7,770 nucleotides of DNA from Bacteroidota bacterium. Lineage in GTDB: Bacteria; Bacteroidota; Bacteroidia; Chitinophagales; Chitinophagaceae. This document shows, piece by piece, positions 1 through 6,945 of the stretch (its first letter is position 1; each line of letters starts with the position of its first letter). Position numbers and translations under genes: made by a program. Location of the stretch: NCBI GenBank assembly GCA_021780705.1, contig JAJXYG010000023.1, positions 1 to 7,770 on the forward strand, in the 5' to 3' direction. The notes beneath the pieces were generated by a model that worked only from the letters and a program-made list of their open reading frames with translations, did no database searches and was not told the origin of the DNA.

Positions 1-1923
1 CCAGGTGGCGGCATTCATCTTCTGGCGAAGGGTGGCATTGTCCTGGTCTTTGTCATCGCCCACACTATACAGGGTGGCCATCGTACCCACAAAAACTTCC
101 CTGGCCGCAAAAGAAGTGATCAGGGCGATGCCGATTTTCCAATCAAAACCCAAAGGCTTGATTACGGGTTGAAGGGTCTTTCCCAAAATTCCGGCATAAG
201 AATTTTCGAGGTATTCGGTTCTCTTGTATTTTTCCAGTTCATTAGCCTGGTTGGGATGCAACCGGATTTGGGATTCATATTTTTGGGTGACAGCCTGCAT
301 TTTTTTCGATGGGCCGTAGGTGCTGAGCAACCACAGCAGCAAACTGATGATCATGATCACCTTTCCCGCCTGAAATACAAACACCTTTGCTTTTTCCACC
401 ATGGTATAAAACAGGTTTTTCCACCTGGGTTCCCGGTAGAGCGGGAGCTCCAGTATGAAGAAACTCCGCTCCTTGCTCTTAATGAACCATTTCATAATAA
501 AGGCTGATACCAGCGCCATGACCGTACCGGTCAGATACATCAGCATCATCACGATTCCCTGAAGGCTGATAAAACCCCATATCAATTTGTTGGGAATGAT
601 CAGGGCGATCAGGACCGTATATACCGGCATTCGGGCACTGCAACTCATCAGCGGGGTGCACATAATGGTCAGCAGCCGCTCCTTTTGATTTTCAATATTT
701 CGGGTACTCATGATCGCGGGGACCGCACAGGCAAGCCCGCTGATCATGGGCATCACACTCTTCCCATTCAGCCCGGCCTTTCTCATGACCCGGTCCATCA
801 GAAAACTGATCCGTGCCATATAGCCGGTATCTTCCAACAGGGTGATCAGGCCGAAGAGAATCATGATTTGCGGGACAAATACCAGGATCCCGCTGAGTCC
901 CGCCACAATCCCGTTTACAAAGAGGTCACTGAACCAGTTGTTTCCGAGCACCGTCACCAGCCAGCCACCTGCCTTGGCAAAAGTCCATTCGATGGCATCC
1001 ATGGGAAACTGGGCCAGGATAAAAATGCTTTGAAAAAGTGAGAACAGCACCACCATCAAAATAATGTATCCCCAGGTCCGGTGTAACAGGATGTCATCCA
1101 GCCTTTGGGTAAAAAGCGTCTTCTTCAGCGGGTCGGTCTCCACGACCGCCTGGTTCATGATGGTCTTGATCTTGCCATACCGCTGCAGGATCTCCTCTGC
1201 CTGCACCCGGGCCGGATTGAAACCGGTATCTTTCTCCGTTTGTTCTATGGCCTCCTGGACGGAAGGTTCCAAATTGAAATGTTCATGGTTGATCAGGTAA
1301 TGAATCGCCTGGTAATCGCTGATCCCCGGCATGAGTTGTTCCATCCTTTCAATCGACTCGGGAGCCAGCGCGGCACAGTTGATAAAATCCCGTTCGGTAT
1401 TATGTCTGGAATTTTCCAGGGTTTTTTCAATGGCCTTCTTCAGCTGGACGATCCCCTTGTTCTTCCTGGGGTTTACCGGTACGACCAGCACCCCCAATTC
1501 CCGCTCAAGACCCGCAATATCGATCTTAATATTGTTCTTGGCTGCAATATCCATCATGGTGAGGGCTACTACCACCGGCTTTTTCAGGTCAATGATCTGG
1601 GAACAAAAAAGGAGATTTCTCTTCAGGTTGGAGGCATCGGCAATGATGACAATCACTTCGGGAACCAGGGACGGGTCATTGCCCATCAATACCTTATAGG
1701 AAACCCATTCATCATTTCTTTTGGGATAAAGACTGTAGGTTCCGGGCAGGTCAATGATTTTGGCAGCAATTTTGTCTGATATATTGCTGATCCCGGTTTT
1801 CTTGTCCACAGTGACCCCCGGAAAGTTCCCGACCTGCTGATGCAGCCCGGTCAGGGAATTGAAAAGGGAACTTTTTCCGCTGTTCGGATTTCCGACAAGT
1901 GCGATATTTAGTAGCTCAGGCAA
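1..1923 (-). CDS. feoB: Ferrous iron transport protein B (FeoB), C-terminus cut by window edge
   Basis: This is the inner-membrane Fe(II) transporter FeoB: an N-terminal GTPase domain followed by a polytopic membrane domain. I translated it through without a frameshift; 641 codons are visible and the reading frame runs off at base 1. E. coli FeoB is about 773 residues, so roughly the last 60-130 are missing. GTPase motifs are G1 GNPNSGKS at residues 11-18, the G2 Thr38 in NFPGVTVDK, G3 DLPG at 58-61, a G4-like TMMD at 122-125 (usually NMxD, so the Asn is replaced) and a G5-like NPRKNKG at 151-157. The membrane part begins near residue 284 and carries the conserved core segments GLACAVPAIMSTR (396-408), CTPLMSCSARMPVY (422-435) and FAAREVFVGT (602-611). 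The start must be TTG at 1923-1921: an in-frame TAG lies two codons upstream, and the first in-frame ATG comes long after the G1 motif. No FeoA domain is fused at the N-terminus and no feoA lies upstream. It is divergent from the peptidase gene. Confidence 0.97.
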   Translation of the reverse strand, partial: MPELLNIALVGNPNSGKSSLFNSLTGLHQQVGNFPGVTVDKKTGISNISDKIAAKIIDLPGTYSLYPKRNDEWVSYKVLMGNDPSLVPEVIVIIADASNLKRNLLFCSQIIDLKKPVVVALTMMDIAAKNNIKIDIAGLERELGVLVVPVNPRKNKGIVQLKKAIEKTLENSRHNTERDFINCAALAPESIERMEQLMPGISDYQAIHYLINHEHFNLEPSVQEAIEQTEKDTGFNPARVQAEEILQRYGKIKTIMNQAVVETDPLKKTLFTQRLDDILLHRTWGYIILMVVLFSLFQSIFILAQFPMDAIEWTFAKAGGWLVTVLGNNWFSDLFVNGIVAGLSGILVFVPQIMILFGLITLLEDTGYMARISFLMDRVMRKAGLNGKSVMPMISGLACAVPAIMSTRNIENQKERLLTIMCTPLMSCSARMPVYTVLIALIIPNKLIWGFISLQGIVMMLMYLTGTVMALVSAFIMKWFIKSKERSFFILELPLYREPRWKNLFYTMVEKAKVFVFQAGKVIMIISLLLWLLSTYGPSKKMQAVTQKYESQIRLHPNQANELEKYKRTEYLENSYAGILGKTLQPVIKPLGFDWKIGIALITSFAAREVFVGTMATLYSVGDDKDQDNATLRQKMNAATW

Positions 1924-1941
1924 ATTCTATATTGAAAAGTG

Positions 1942-1949
1942 CAAATTTA
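1942..1949 (-). promoter_or_regulatory. Candidate -7 promoter element for feoB
   Basis: Read on the minus strand the bases are TAAATTTG, an exact match to the Bacteroidota -7 consensus TAnnTTTG. It ends 18 bases before the TTG start, which would leave a very short leader. I see no good TTG-type -33 element at the expected distance; that position is instead close to the palindrome at 1965-1978. The match is short and A/T-rich, so chance is possible. Confidence 0.35.
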
Positions 1950-1964
1950 AAAGGATCGCTCGGG

Positions 1965-1978
1965 ATTCGTTTACGAAT
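1965..1978. promoter_or_regulatory. Perfect palindrome, possible operator between divergent genes
   Basis: ATTCGT-TT-ACGAAT is a perfect inverted repeat with 6-bp arms and a 2-bp spacer. It lies in the 141-bp gap between feoB and the peptidase gene, 16 bases upstream of the candidate feoB -7 element, where a repressor could block RNA polymerase. It does not resemble the classical Fur box or the DtxR/IdeR box that I know, so any link to iron control is inference. The arms are short enough to arise by chance. Confidence 0.25.
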
Positions 1979-2035
1979 TAAGGAAACAGATGGAAACATT
2001 ATGAGGATTTAATGGGAACGGCAGGGGTTTCCTAT

Positions 2036-2043
2036 TATTTTTG
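2036..2043 (+). promoter_or_regulatory. Candidate -7 promoter element for the M28 peptidase operon
   Basis: The bases TATTTTTG match the Bacteroidota -7 consensus TAnnTTTG exactly. A transcript beginning a few bases downstream would have a leader of about 15 nt before the ATG at 2065. This also argues against translation starting at the in-frame TTG at 2041, which lies inside the element. No convincing -33 TTG is visible upstream. Confidence 0.4.
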
Positions 2044-2064
2044 TATTACCAAACCTCCATACTC

Positions 2065-3696
2065 ATGAAGAAAAGCCTGGTGGCCCTGCTGCTAATTACC
2101 CAAATTGCTGCGGCACAACGCTTAAAAAAATCAGAAAGGTTGACGTTGGACCGTCTTCGAAGTGAGATCACCTACCTTTCCAGTGACTCGCTCCAGGGAA
2201 GGAACACGGGATCCGAAGGGGAAAAACTGGCCTACGAGTATCTCACCGCCCAATTTAAAGACCTGGGACTCCTCCCCAAAGGAGATCATCAGACCTATAT
2301 TCAGTCCTTTGAGATTAAGGAGGGAAAGCAGGTACTGCCCTCTACCCGCCTGAGTTTCAATGACCAGCCTTTGCAGGAAGGCACTGACTTTTTCCCCCTG
2401 GCATACAGCGCCGCGGGGGGAACGGAAGGCTACGCCGCTCCCGTGCTCCAGGAAAAAGGGGTTCCCTGGTTCTGGAACCTCAAAGACCTGCTGGAAAGCA
2501 ATGCCCACCAACCTGATTTTGACCTGAAGAAAGCCCTCCTGGATAAAGTGCATGACTTTGCGGGTAAGGGGGCCAGTGCGGTCATCATCTACAATACCTC
2601 CCGGCTCGATGACGGCTTGCAGTTTGATCCCAAAGACCCCACCGAAACCCTTCCGGTTCCGGTAGTCTATGTCACCCGCAGTGCCGCGGAAAAATATTTC
2701 AGGGACCGGTCGGCGACCTATGACATCAGCGTGAAGGTGGCCTTCGGTCCCAAACTCCGCATAGGCCATAACGTCATAGGCTATATTGACAATGGGGCGC
2801 CTACAACCATCATCCTCGGAGCCCATTACGACCACCTGGGCCACGGAGAAGACCATAACGGGCTATGGACAGGCCCTCCCGCCATTTTTCACGGAGCAGA
2901 CGACAATGCCAGCGGAACGGCTGCAGTAATTGAACTGGCCAGAATGCTCAAGGAATCCCGGCTTAAAGACCATAATTACCTGTTCATCTGTTTTTCCGGG
3001 GAAGAACTCGGGCTCCTCGGGTCCAAATACTTCGCGGCCCATCCCACCATCGACCTGTCATCCGTGGATTATATGATTAATTCCGACATGATCGGAAGAT
3101 TAAATGACACTACCCACCTGCTGACCATTGGCGGATATGGCACCTCTCCTGAGTGGTCACGCGTCGTGGAAAGCAGGACCCGGTATCTCAATATCAAATT
3201 TGATTCCTCCGGGGTGGGCCCCAGTGACCAGACCTCCTTTTATATGAAGGATATCCCGGTGCTGTTTTTCTTCACCGGAATCCATCCGGATTACCATAAG
3301 CCCACCGATGTGGTCTCCCGAATCAATTTCCCGGGGGAACTGCGCGTCATTCAGTATATGATCCAGGTCATCGAAAAGACCAACCGGATGGACAAGCTGG
3401 CCTTTTCCAAAACACGTGAACCCCGGATGGAGGGAGCGCACTTCACGGTCACCCTTGGCATCATGCCGGATTATTCCTTCAGCGGCAAGGGGGTACGGGC
3501 AGACGGAATCATCGAAGGCAAGATCGCCCAGAAAGCCGGGATACGGGCGGGAGATGTGCTGATCAGGCTGGGAAGCCACGATTTTTCAGATATTTATGCC
3601 TATATGGACGTATTGAGCAAATTTAAAAAAGGGGATGCGACCACGGTCACGGTCATGCGCGGCAAGCAGGAACTGACCTTTCCCATAACCTTCTGA
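2065..3696 (+). CDS. Secreted M28-family zinc aminopeptidase with C-terminal PDZ domain
   Basis: This is a 543-residue exported metallopeptidase of the M28 (aminopeptidase Y/S) family, expected to remove N-terminal residues from peptides in the periplasm or outside the cell. Residues 1-17 form a signal peptide (KK, hydrophobic core, AAA before Gln18). A PA-like insert covers about 105-235. The two-zinc catalytic core is complete: His254 and Asp256 in GAHYDHLG, Asp279 in GADDNASG, the Glu313-Glu314 pair in SGEELG (general base plus ligand), Asp341 in NSDMIG and His411 in YHKPTD. Residues about 462-543 form a PDZ-like domain (AGIRAGDVLI at 491-500), which in relatives is thought to bind substrate termini. 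I chose ATG 2065 because the signal peptide begins there and an upstream in-frame TTG (2041) falls in the candidate promoter. The next gene follows after 19 bp. The exact substrate cannot be read from the sequence. Confidence 0.93.
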   Translation: MKKSLVALLLITQIAAAQRLKKSERLTLDRLRSEITYLSSDSLQGRNTGSEGEKLAYEYLTAQFKDLGLLPKGDHQTYIQSFEIKEGKQVLPSTRLSFNDQPLQEGTDFFPLAYSAAGGTEGYAAPVLQEKGVPWFWNLKDLLESNAHQPDFDLKKALLDKVHDFAGKGASAVIIYNTSRLDDGLQFDPKDPTETLPVPVVYVTRSAAEKYFRDRSATYDISVKVAFGPKLRIGHNVIGYIDNGAPTTIILGAHYDHLGHGEDHNGLWTGPPAIFHGADDNASGTAAVIELARMLKESRLKDHNYLFICFSGEELGLLGSKYFAAHPTIDLSSVDYMINSDMIGRLNDTTHLLTIGGYGTSPEWSRVVESRTRYLNIKFDSSGVGPSDQTSFYMKDIPVLFFFTGIHPDYHKPTDVVSRINFPGELRVIQYMIQVIEKTNRMDKLAFSKTREPRMEGAHFTVTLGIMPDYSFSGKGVRADGIIEGKIAQKAGIRAGDVLIRLGSHDFSDIYAYMDVLSKFKKGDATTVTVMRGKQELTFPITF

Positions 3697-3715
3697 GCGT
3701 AAAAAAAGTGCCGGG

Positions 3716-4150
3716 ATGAAACTGAGAATTGACAATGACTTAATGGCGGAAGATTTTTTTGAGGACGCCCGTCTCCTGGGCATTGTAGCCCCCATGGAAC
3801 AATACCGGTTTTGCTGGCACCTGAACCAGATGCTGCATTTCGATTTCAGGATCAATAACCAAATCGAAATCCAGCTCTATAAAAAAACCCGGAAATACTT
3901 TTTCCCGGTGTACCAGTTTGGTGAACACGGAGGCACCATTATTCATTATATATACAATAACCATGATGACGGGGAGTATCTTCTTCCGGAATTCAGGCAC
4001 CTGGATTTCCTGTGGCTGATCAAGCACGACATCATGAATGATGCCGATGTCGGGTTGCTGACCAGTTCCATAAGGACCATACCCACTGTACAGCTGATCA
4101 CGGAACTGACCCCGGAGAAGATAAGAAACAAGCAACACCTGATTTTTTGA
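3716..4150 (+). CDS. IPExxxVDY-family small protein, function unknown
   Basis: This is a 144-residue protein with no signal peptide or membrane segment, so probably cytoplasmic. I assign it to the Bacteroidota-restricted IPExxxVDY family on three grounds: its size, the early pattern YRFCWHLNQML (30-40) matching the family's YRLCWxLN segment, and PEFRHLDF at residues 91-98, where the signature proline, glutamate and aspartate are kept while Ile, Val and Tyr become Leu, Leu and Phe. The C-terminus ends in a hydrophobic LIF, as I recall for the family. The family has no established biochemical role to my knowledge. In many Bacteroidota I recall it lying beside rnc and pyk; here it is instead 19 bp after the peptidase gene and 36 bp before phhB, in the same direction. 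The family call is by eye and could be wrong; that this is a real gene is more secure. Confidence 0.75.
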   Translation: MKLRIDNDLMAEDFFEDARLLGIVAPMEQYRFCWHLNQMLHFDFRINNQIEIQLYKKTRKYFFPVYQFGEHGGTIIHYIYNNHDDGEYLLPEFRHLDFLWLIKHDIMNDADVGLLTSSIRTIPTVQLITELTPEKIRNKQHLIF

Positions 4151-4186
4151 GTCGATCCTGACTATTCATATTTAAATACTTTCACC

Positions 4187-4414
4187 ATGTGGAAAGAGGA
4201 CCCACACAGCCTTTACCGTAAATTCATTTTTAAGGATTTTTCCGAGGCCTTTGCCTTCATGACCCGGGTCGCCCTGGCTGCAGAAAAAATGGACCACCAC
4301 CCCCGTTGGACCAACGTATATAACCAGGTGGAAATCTGGTTAAACACCCATGATGCGGGAGAGGTGGTGACTGAAAAGGACCACCAGCTGGCGGATCTTA
4401 TTGACCAACTGTAA
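4187..4414 (+). CDS. phhB: 4a-hydroxytetrahydrobiopterin dehydratase (pterin-4a-carbinolamine dehydratase)
   Basis: This 75-residue cytoplasmic enzyme dehydrates 4a-hydroxytetrahydropterin, the product of aromatic amino acid hydroxylases, as part of pterin recycling. The family signature is clear: [19 protein letters not shown] (34-52) followed by [12 protein letters not shown] (54-65). The three catalytic histidines correspond to His37, His38 and His55, and Trp41 is present. Many family members are 90-110 residues; this one begins close to the conserved core, a short form that I believe is common in Bacteroidota, so I do not regard it as truncated. The gene is the last of three co-directional genes and ends 17 bp from the convergent stop of selD. 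No phenylalanine hydroxylase or other pterin gene is visible in the window, so its partner must be elsewhere or its role may be a general one in pterin repair. Confidence 0.93.
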   Translation: MWKEDPHSLYRKFIFKDFSEAFAFMTRVALAAEKMDHHPRWTNVYNQVEIWLNTHDAGEVVTEKDHQLADLIDQL

Positions 4415-4431
4415 GAAGGGATTCTTGTCAG

Positions 4432-5499
4432 CTAGTCTATATAGACCGACAGGGGCTTTCTTTCGGTAAACCTTCCTATCGGCCGGGCGCAGGGTTCCAG
4501 TCCTTCCTGCTTCAATAATGCTTCAAGGCTGCCGGCGGCGTCCGGGGATACTGAGATCAACAGACCGCCACTGGTCTGGGGATCGGCCAATATGGATCTT
4601 TGAAGTACCGGTATATCGCTGATCTTGTGGCCATAGCTGTCCCAGTTTCTGCCGGTGCCCCCGGGAATACAATCCTTCTCCACATAGGCCGGGATGGCCG
4701 GTGTAACAAGCGGAACCCGGTCTGCCTCAATGTGTGCACTCAGCCCGCTGCCCTCGGACATTTCTACCAGGTGACCCAAAAGTCCAAAACCGGTCACATC
4801 CGTCATGGCATGTACCTGGTCCATCGCGCCCAGGAGGACACCCAGCTTGTTAAGCTGGCGCATCTGCCGGGCAGCAAGGCCCTGGTGAGGGGATTGCAGG
4901 AGCCCCTTTTTCTCCGCCGTGGTCAGGATCCCTACCCCTACCGGTTTGGTCAGGTAAATCCAATCCCCCGCACGGGCCGTATTGTTCTTCTTGAGGTGAT
5001 TCAGGGCGACCAGCCCGTTGACTGCAAGACCGAAAATTGGCTCCGGACTGTCTATGCTGTGGCCACCCGCCAGCGGAATCCCCGCCTCCCTGCAGACACT
5101 GCGGGAGCCTTCCAGGACCTCCCGGGCAATTTCGGGAGCAAGTACACTGATGGGCCAGCCCAGGATGGCAATGGCCAGGATCGGGCTTCCTCCCATGGCA
5201 TAAACGTCACTGATGGCATTGGCAGAGGCAATCCTTCCAAAATCAAAAGGGTCATCCACGATGGGCATGAAAAAATCGGTGGTAGCAATTAGGCACTGGC
5301 CATTGCCCAGATCATACACGGCGGCATCGTCCCTGCTGGAATTGCCTACAAGGAGTTTGTCATGGTCGGGCAGCACCTGGTCACTGTGCAGGATCTGGTC
5401 CAGGACCCGGGGGGAGATTTTGCATCCGCAGCCCGCGCCATGGGAATATTGGGTCATCCGCACGGGAGCAGAAAAGGGAGTATTTGGGGATTGTTTCAT
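4432..5499 (-). CDS. selD: Selenide, water dikinase (selenophosphate synthetase), cysteine form
   Basis: This 355-residue enzyme makes selenophosphate, AMP and phosphate from selenide, ATP and water, supplying activated selenium for tRNA and protein selenylation. The sequence is close to E. coli SelD over its whole length. [13 protein letters not shown] (18-30) holds Cys24 and Lys27, equivalent to catalytic Cys17 and Lys20 of E. coli; the active site is a cysteine rather than selenocysteine. Other conserved blocks are [12 protein letters not shown] (56-67), [18 protein letters not shown] (73-90), [48 protein letters not shown] and DPQTSGGLL. The ATG at 5499 gives an N-terminal leader only a few residues longer than in E. 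coli; Met15 is a less likely alternative. It lies 24 bp after the secreted-protein gene and is functionally paired with mnmH further upstream in the same direction. Confidence 0.97.
   Translation of the reverse strand: MKQSPNTPFSAPVRMTQYSHGAGCGCKISPRVLDQILHSDQVLPDHDKLLVGNSSRDDAAVYDLGNGQCLIATTDFFMPIVDDPFDFGRIASANAISDVYAMGGSPILAIAILGWPISVLAPEIAREVLEGSRSVCREAGIPLAGGHSIDSPEPIFGLAVNGLVALNHLKKNNTARAGDWIYLTKPVGVGILTTAEKKGLLQSPHQGLAARQMRQLNKLGVLLGAMDQVHAMTDVTGFGLLGHLVEMSEGSGLSAHIEADRVPLVTPAIPAYVEKDCIPGGTGRNWDSYGHKISDIPVLQRSILADPQTSGGLLISVSPDAAGSLEALLKQEGLEPCARPIGRFTERKPLSVYID
4435..4446. other. Perfect 12-bp palindrome at the 3' end of selD
   Basis: GTCTATATAGAC is a perfect 12-bp palindrome covering the last four sense codons of selD, just inside the convergent junction with phhB. 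A weak 5-bp stem (AAGAA/TTCTT around a 4-base loop, 4413-4426) sits next to it over the phhB stop. Neither is followed by a convincing T tract, so I do not call a terminator. The palindrome has no spacer and would make a poor RNA hairpin. Confidence 0.2.
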
Positions 5500-5523
5500 G
5501 GTGGGGAAATTACAACTTCCTTA

Positions 5524-6945
5524 CTATTTATGCATCCTTCGCAGCAGGATGGCTGCATTCCGGTGAAGGTCGCCACTGAAATTGATATAATGCACCTTGT
5601 CGCCATCATGCACGATGAGTAGCCCGGTATTGGGCGGAATGCTGCCCAGGTTCTCGGCATACATGATCAGCGTGAGGGAGTCCCCCATCTGGGGCGTAAG
5701 ATAAATCGTTTTGTTGACGGGCTTGAGCGACAGGCCTACCCGGGGCATCACCACCTTTCCGTTCAAAAGTACGCTCACCGTATCTCCATCCACGACCCCA
5801 TTGTCATAAAGGGTAAGCACCAGGCTGTCCGCCTGAATTTCCACGCTCCGGATGGTTTCAATCTTTCTTTCATGGATGGCTGCCGCAGCGACCGGGACCG
5901 GTTTTCTGGCAGCAGGCAAAGGAGCCCCGCTTTCAGGAATCTTTGTGGTGGAATCCCGCGCCTGCTCCCTTATGCTCCCGGACGTTGAGGAGGCTGTGAT
6001 CGCTGTGGAACCTGCAGGTGGCTTTTCCCCTGTGGAACCTGGTTTAACCGGGAGAGGCGGGGAAGCTTCATTTTTTCTGTCAGTGTAGGCGGTAGTGGTA
6101 GTTTTTTGTATGGCAACTGCTTTTATGGTATCGGTGGCACCTGCCCGGGTAGCCAAAGGAGCCTTCCGTTCAGGGATCTGAAGGGAAGAATCCCGCGCCT
6201 GCTCCCTTATGCCCCCGGGCTTTGAGGAGGCTGTGATCGCTGTGGAACCTGCAGATACCTTTTCCCCGGTGGAACCCGATTTAACCGGGGGAGTCCGGGA
6301 AACTTCATTCTTTATTTCAGTGTAGGCGGTAGCGGTAGTTTTCTGTACGGCAACTGTCTTTATGGTATCGGTAGCACCTGCCCGGGCGGGTGCCCTCCCC
6401 GACCCGGCTTCCAGAGAAGGGGGATTGGGTATCTTTTCCACAGGGGGACTTATGAAGGAAAGGGTTCCGGCCAGTCCCAGGTCCCGCAGGTTTTTTACCA
6501 GGGTATCCCTGGCCAGGTCTCGTTTCTTTATGAGAAGCAGGTTCCCGGTCACCCGGTTGTACCGGCGGGTCACATTCGTGGTCCAGGGGCCCTGCAGGAC
6601 CATTTCACTGTCATTAACGATCAATCGGAGCATCGCAAATACCCGGACTCCCCTTGGCGGGGGAATGGTATAGGTATCATAGAGCAGCCTGCTGTCCTCA
6701 ATCGAGTAAGCATCTCCCTCTGACTTTTTGATTTTTAAAGACTTTACCCCGATATTTTCCACCCCGCCGAGGATGAACACACTGCGGCTGTAACCGGTAA
6801 GTTTTCCCTGGTCCCGGGAGATCGCCAGTTCATAGCGAATCGACTGGTGGGTAGTGTCATTATACATCCGGCCGCTCCAAACCCCGGTAATGTCCTGTGC
6901 ACATAGCTCAAAGGGGACCAGCAATAAGAGGAAAAGGATTTTCAT
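5524..6945 (-). CDS. Secreted protein of unknown function with tandem 79-residue repeats
   Basis: This is a 473-residue exported protein that I cannot assign a function. Residues 1-16 form a signal peptide (MKILFLLLLV core, cleavage likely before Gln17); Cys15 is not in a proper lipobox. Residues 17 to about 140 form an N-terminal domain opening with ITGVWSGRMYND, rich in predicted beta strands. A Pro/Ser/Thr/Ala-rich linker follows, containing two 79-residue tandem repeats at 188-266 and 267-345. Residues about 362-473 form a compact beta-rich domain with DSLVLTLYDNGVVDGDTVSV (373-392) and MYAENLGSIPPNTGLLIVHD (428-447), a pattern I associate with secreted proteins of Chitinophagaceae. The architecture suggests two extracytoplasmic domains joined by a flexible spacer. 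Its ATG overlaps the mnmH stop by 4 bp (ATGA), implying translational coupling, and selD follows after 24 bp. No metal-binding, catalytic or selenium-related motif is evident. Confidence 0.85.
   Translation of the reverse strand: MKILFLLLLVPFELCAQDITGVWSGRMYNDTTHQSIRYELAISRDQGKLTGYSRSVFILGGVENIGVKSLKIKKSEGDAYSIEDSRLLYDTYTIPPPRGVRVFAMLRLIVNDSEMVLQGPWTTNVTRRYNRVTGNLLLIKKRDLARDTLVKNLRDLGLAGTLSFISPPVEKIPNPPSLEAGSGRAPARAGATDTIKTVAVQKTTATAYTEIKNEVSRTPPVKSGSTGEKVSAGSTAITASSKPGGIREQARDSSLQIPERKAPLATRAGATDTIKAVAIQKTTTTAYTDRKNEASPPLPVKPGSTGEKPPAGSTAITASSTSGSIREQARDSTTKIPESGAPLPAARKPVPVAAAAIHERKIETIRSVEIQADSLVLTLYDNGVVDGDTVSVLLNGKVVMPRVGLSLKPVNKTIYLTPQMGDSLTLIMYAENLGSIPPNTGLLIVHDGDKVHYINFSGDLHRNAAILLRRMHK
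5911..6147 (-). repeat. Tandem repeat copy 2 (237 bp, 79 codons)
   Basis: This is the second copy in reading order, encoding residues 267-345 of the secreted protein and beginning RAGATDTIKAVAIQK. It matches copy 1 without gaps at 57 of 79 residues by my count. The two copies share an exact 33-bp block (5985-6017 here, 6222-6254 in copy 1), which includes silent sites and points to a fairly recent in-frame duplication. Confidence 0.9.
6148..6384 (-). repeat. Tandem repeat copy 1 (237 bp, 79 codons)
   Basis: This is the first copy in reading order, encoding residues 188-266 and beginning RAGATDTIKTVAVQK. It abuts copy 2 directly with a period of exactly 237 bp. The differences between copies cluster around prolines and charged residues in the middle and end of the unit, consistent with a spacer under weak constraint. 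Confidence 0.9.

Noticed and set aside
1105..1779. Long open frame of 224 codons on the plus strand
   Set aside because: It lies wholly antisense to feoB, whose protein is clearly conserved through the region. The translation has no recognisable domain and is a frame shadow.
2041..2064. Eight-codon N-terminal extension of the M28 peptidase from a TTG start
   Set aside because: The TTG lies inside the candidate -7 promoter element, and the extension would put YYQTSIL before a normal MKKSL signal peptide. ATG 2065 is the better start.
2131..2856. Open frame of 241 codons on the minus strand
   Set aside because: It is antisense to the signal peptide-to-catalytic core part of the M28 peptidase, and no family is recognisable in it.
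4412..4446. Bidirectional terminator between phhB and selD
   Set aside because: The only stem is 5 bp and there is no T tract on either strand. The 12-bp palindrome is inside coding sequence and has no loop.
4600..5292. Long open frame of 230 codons on the plus strand
   Set aside because: It is antisense to selD, which matches its family end to end. The translated product looks random.
6898..6903. Lipobox at Cys15 of the secreted repeat protein
   Set aside because: The residues before the Cys are Phe-Glu-Leu, which do not fit the lipobox rule of small residues at -1 and -2. A signal peptidase I site before Gln17 fits better.
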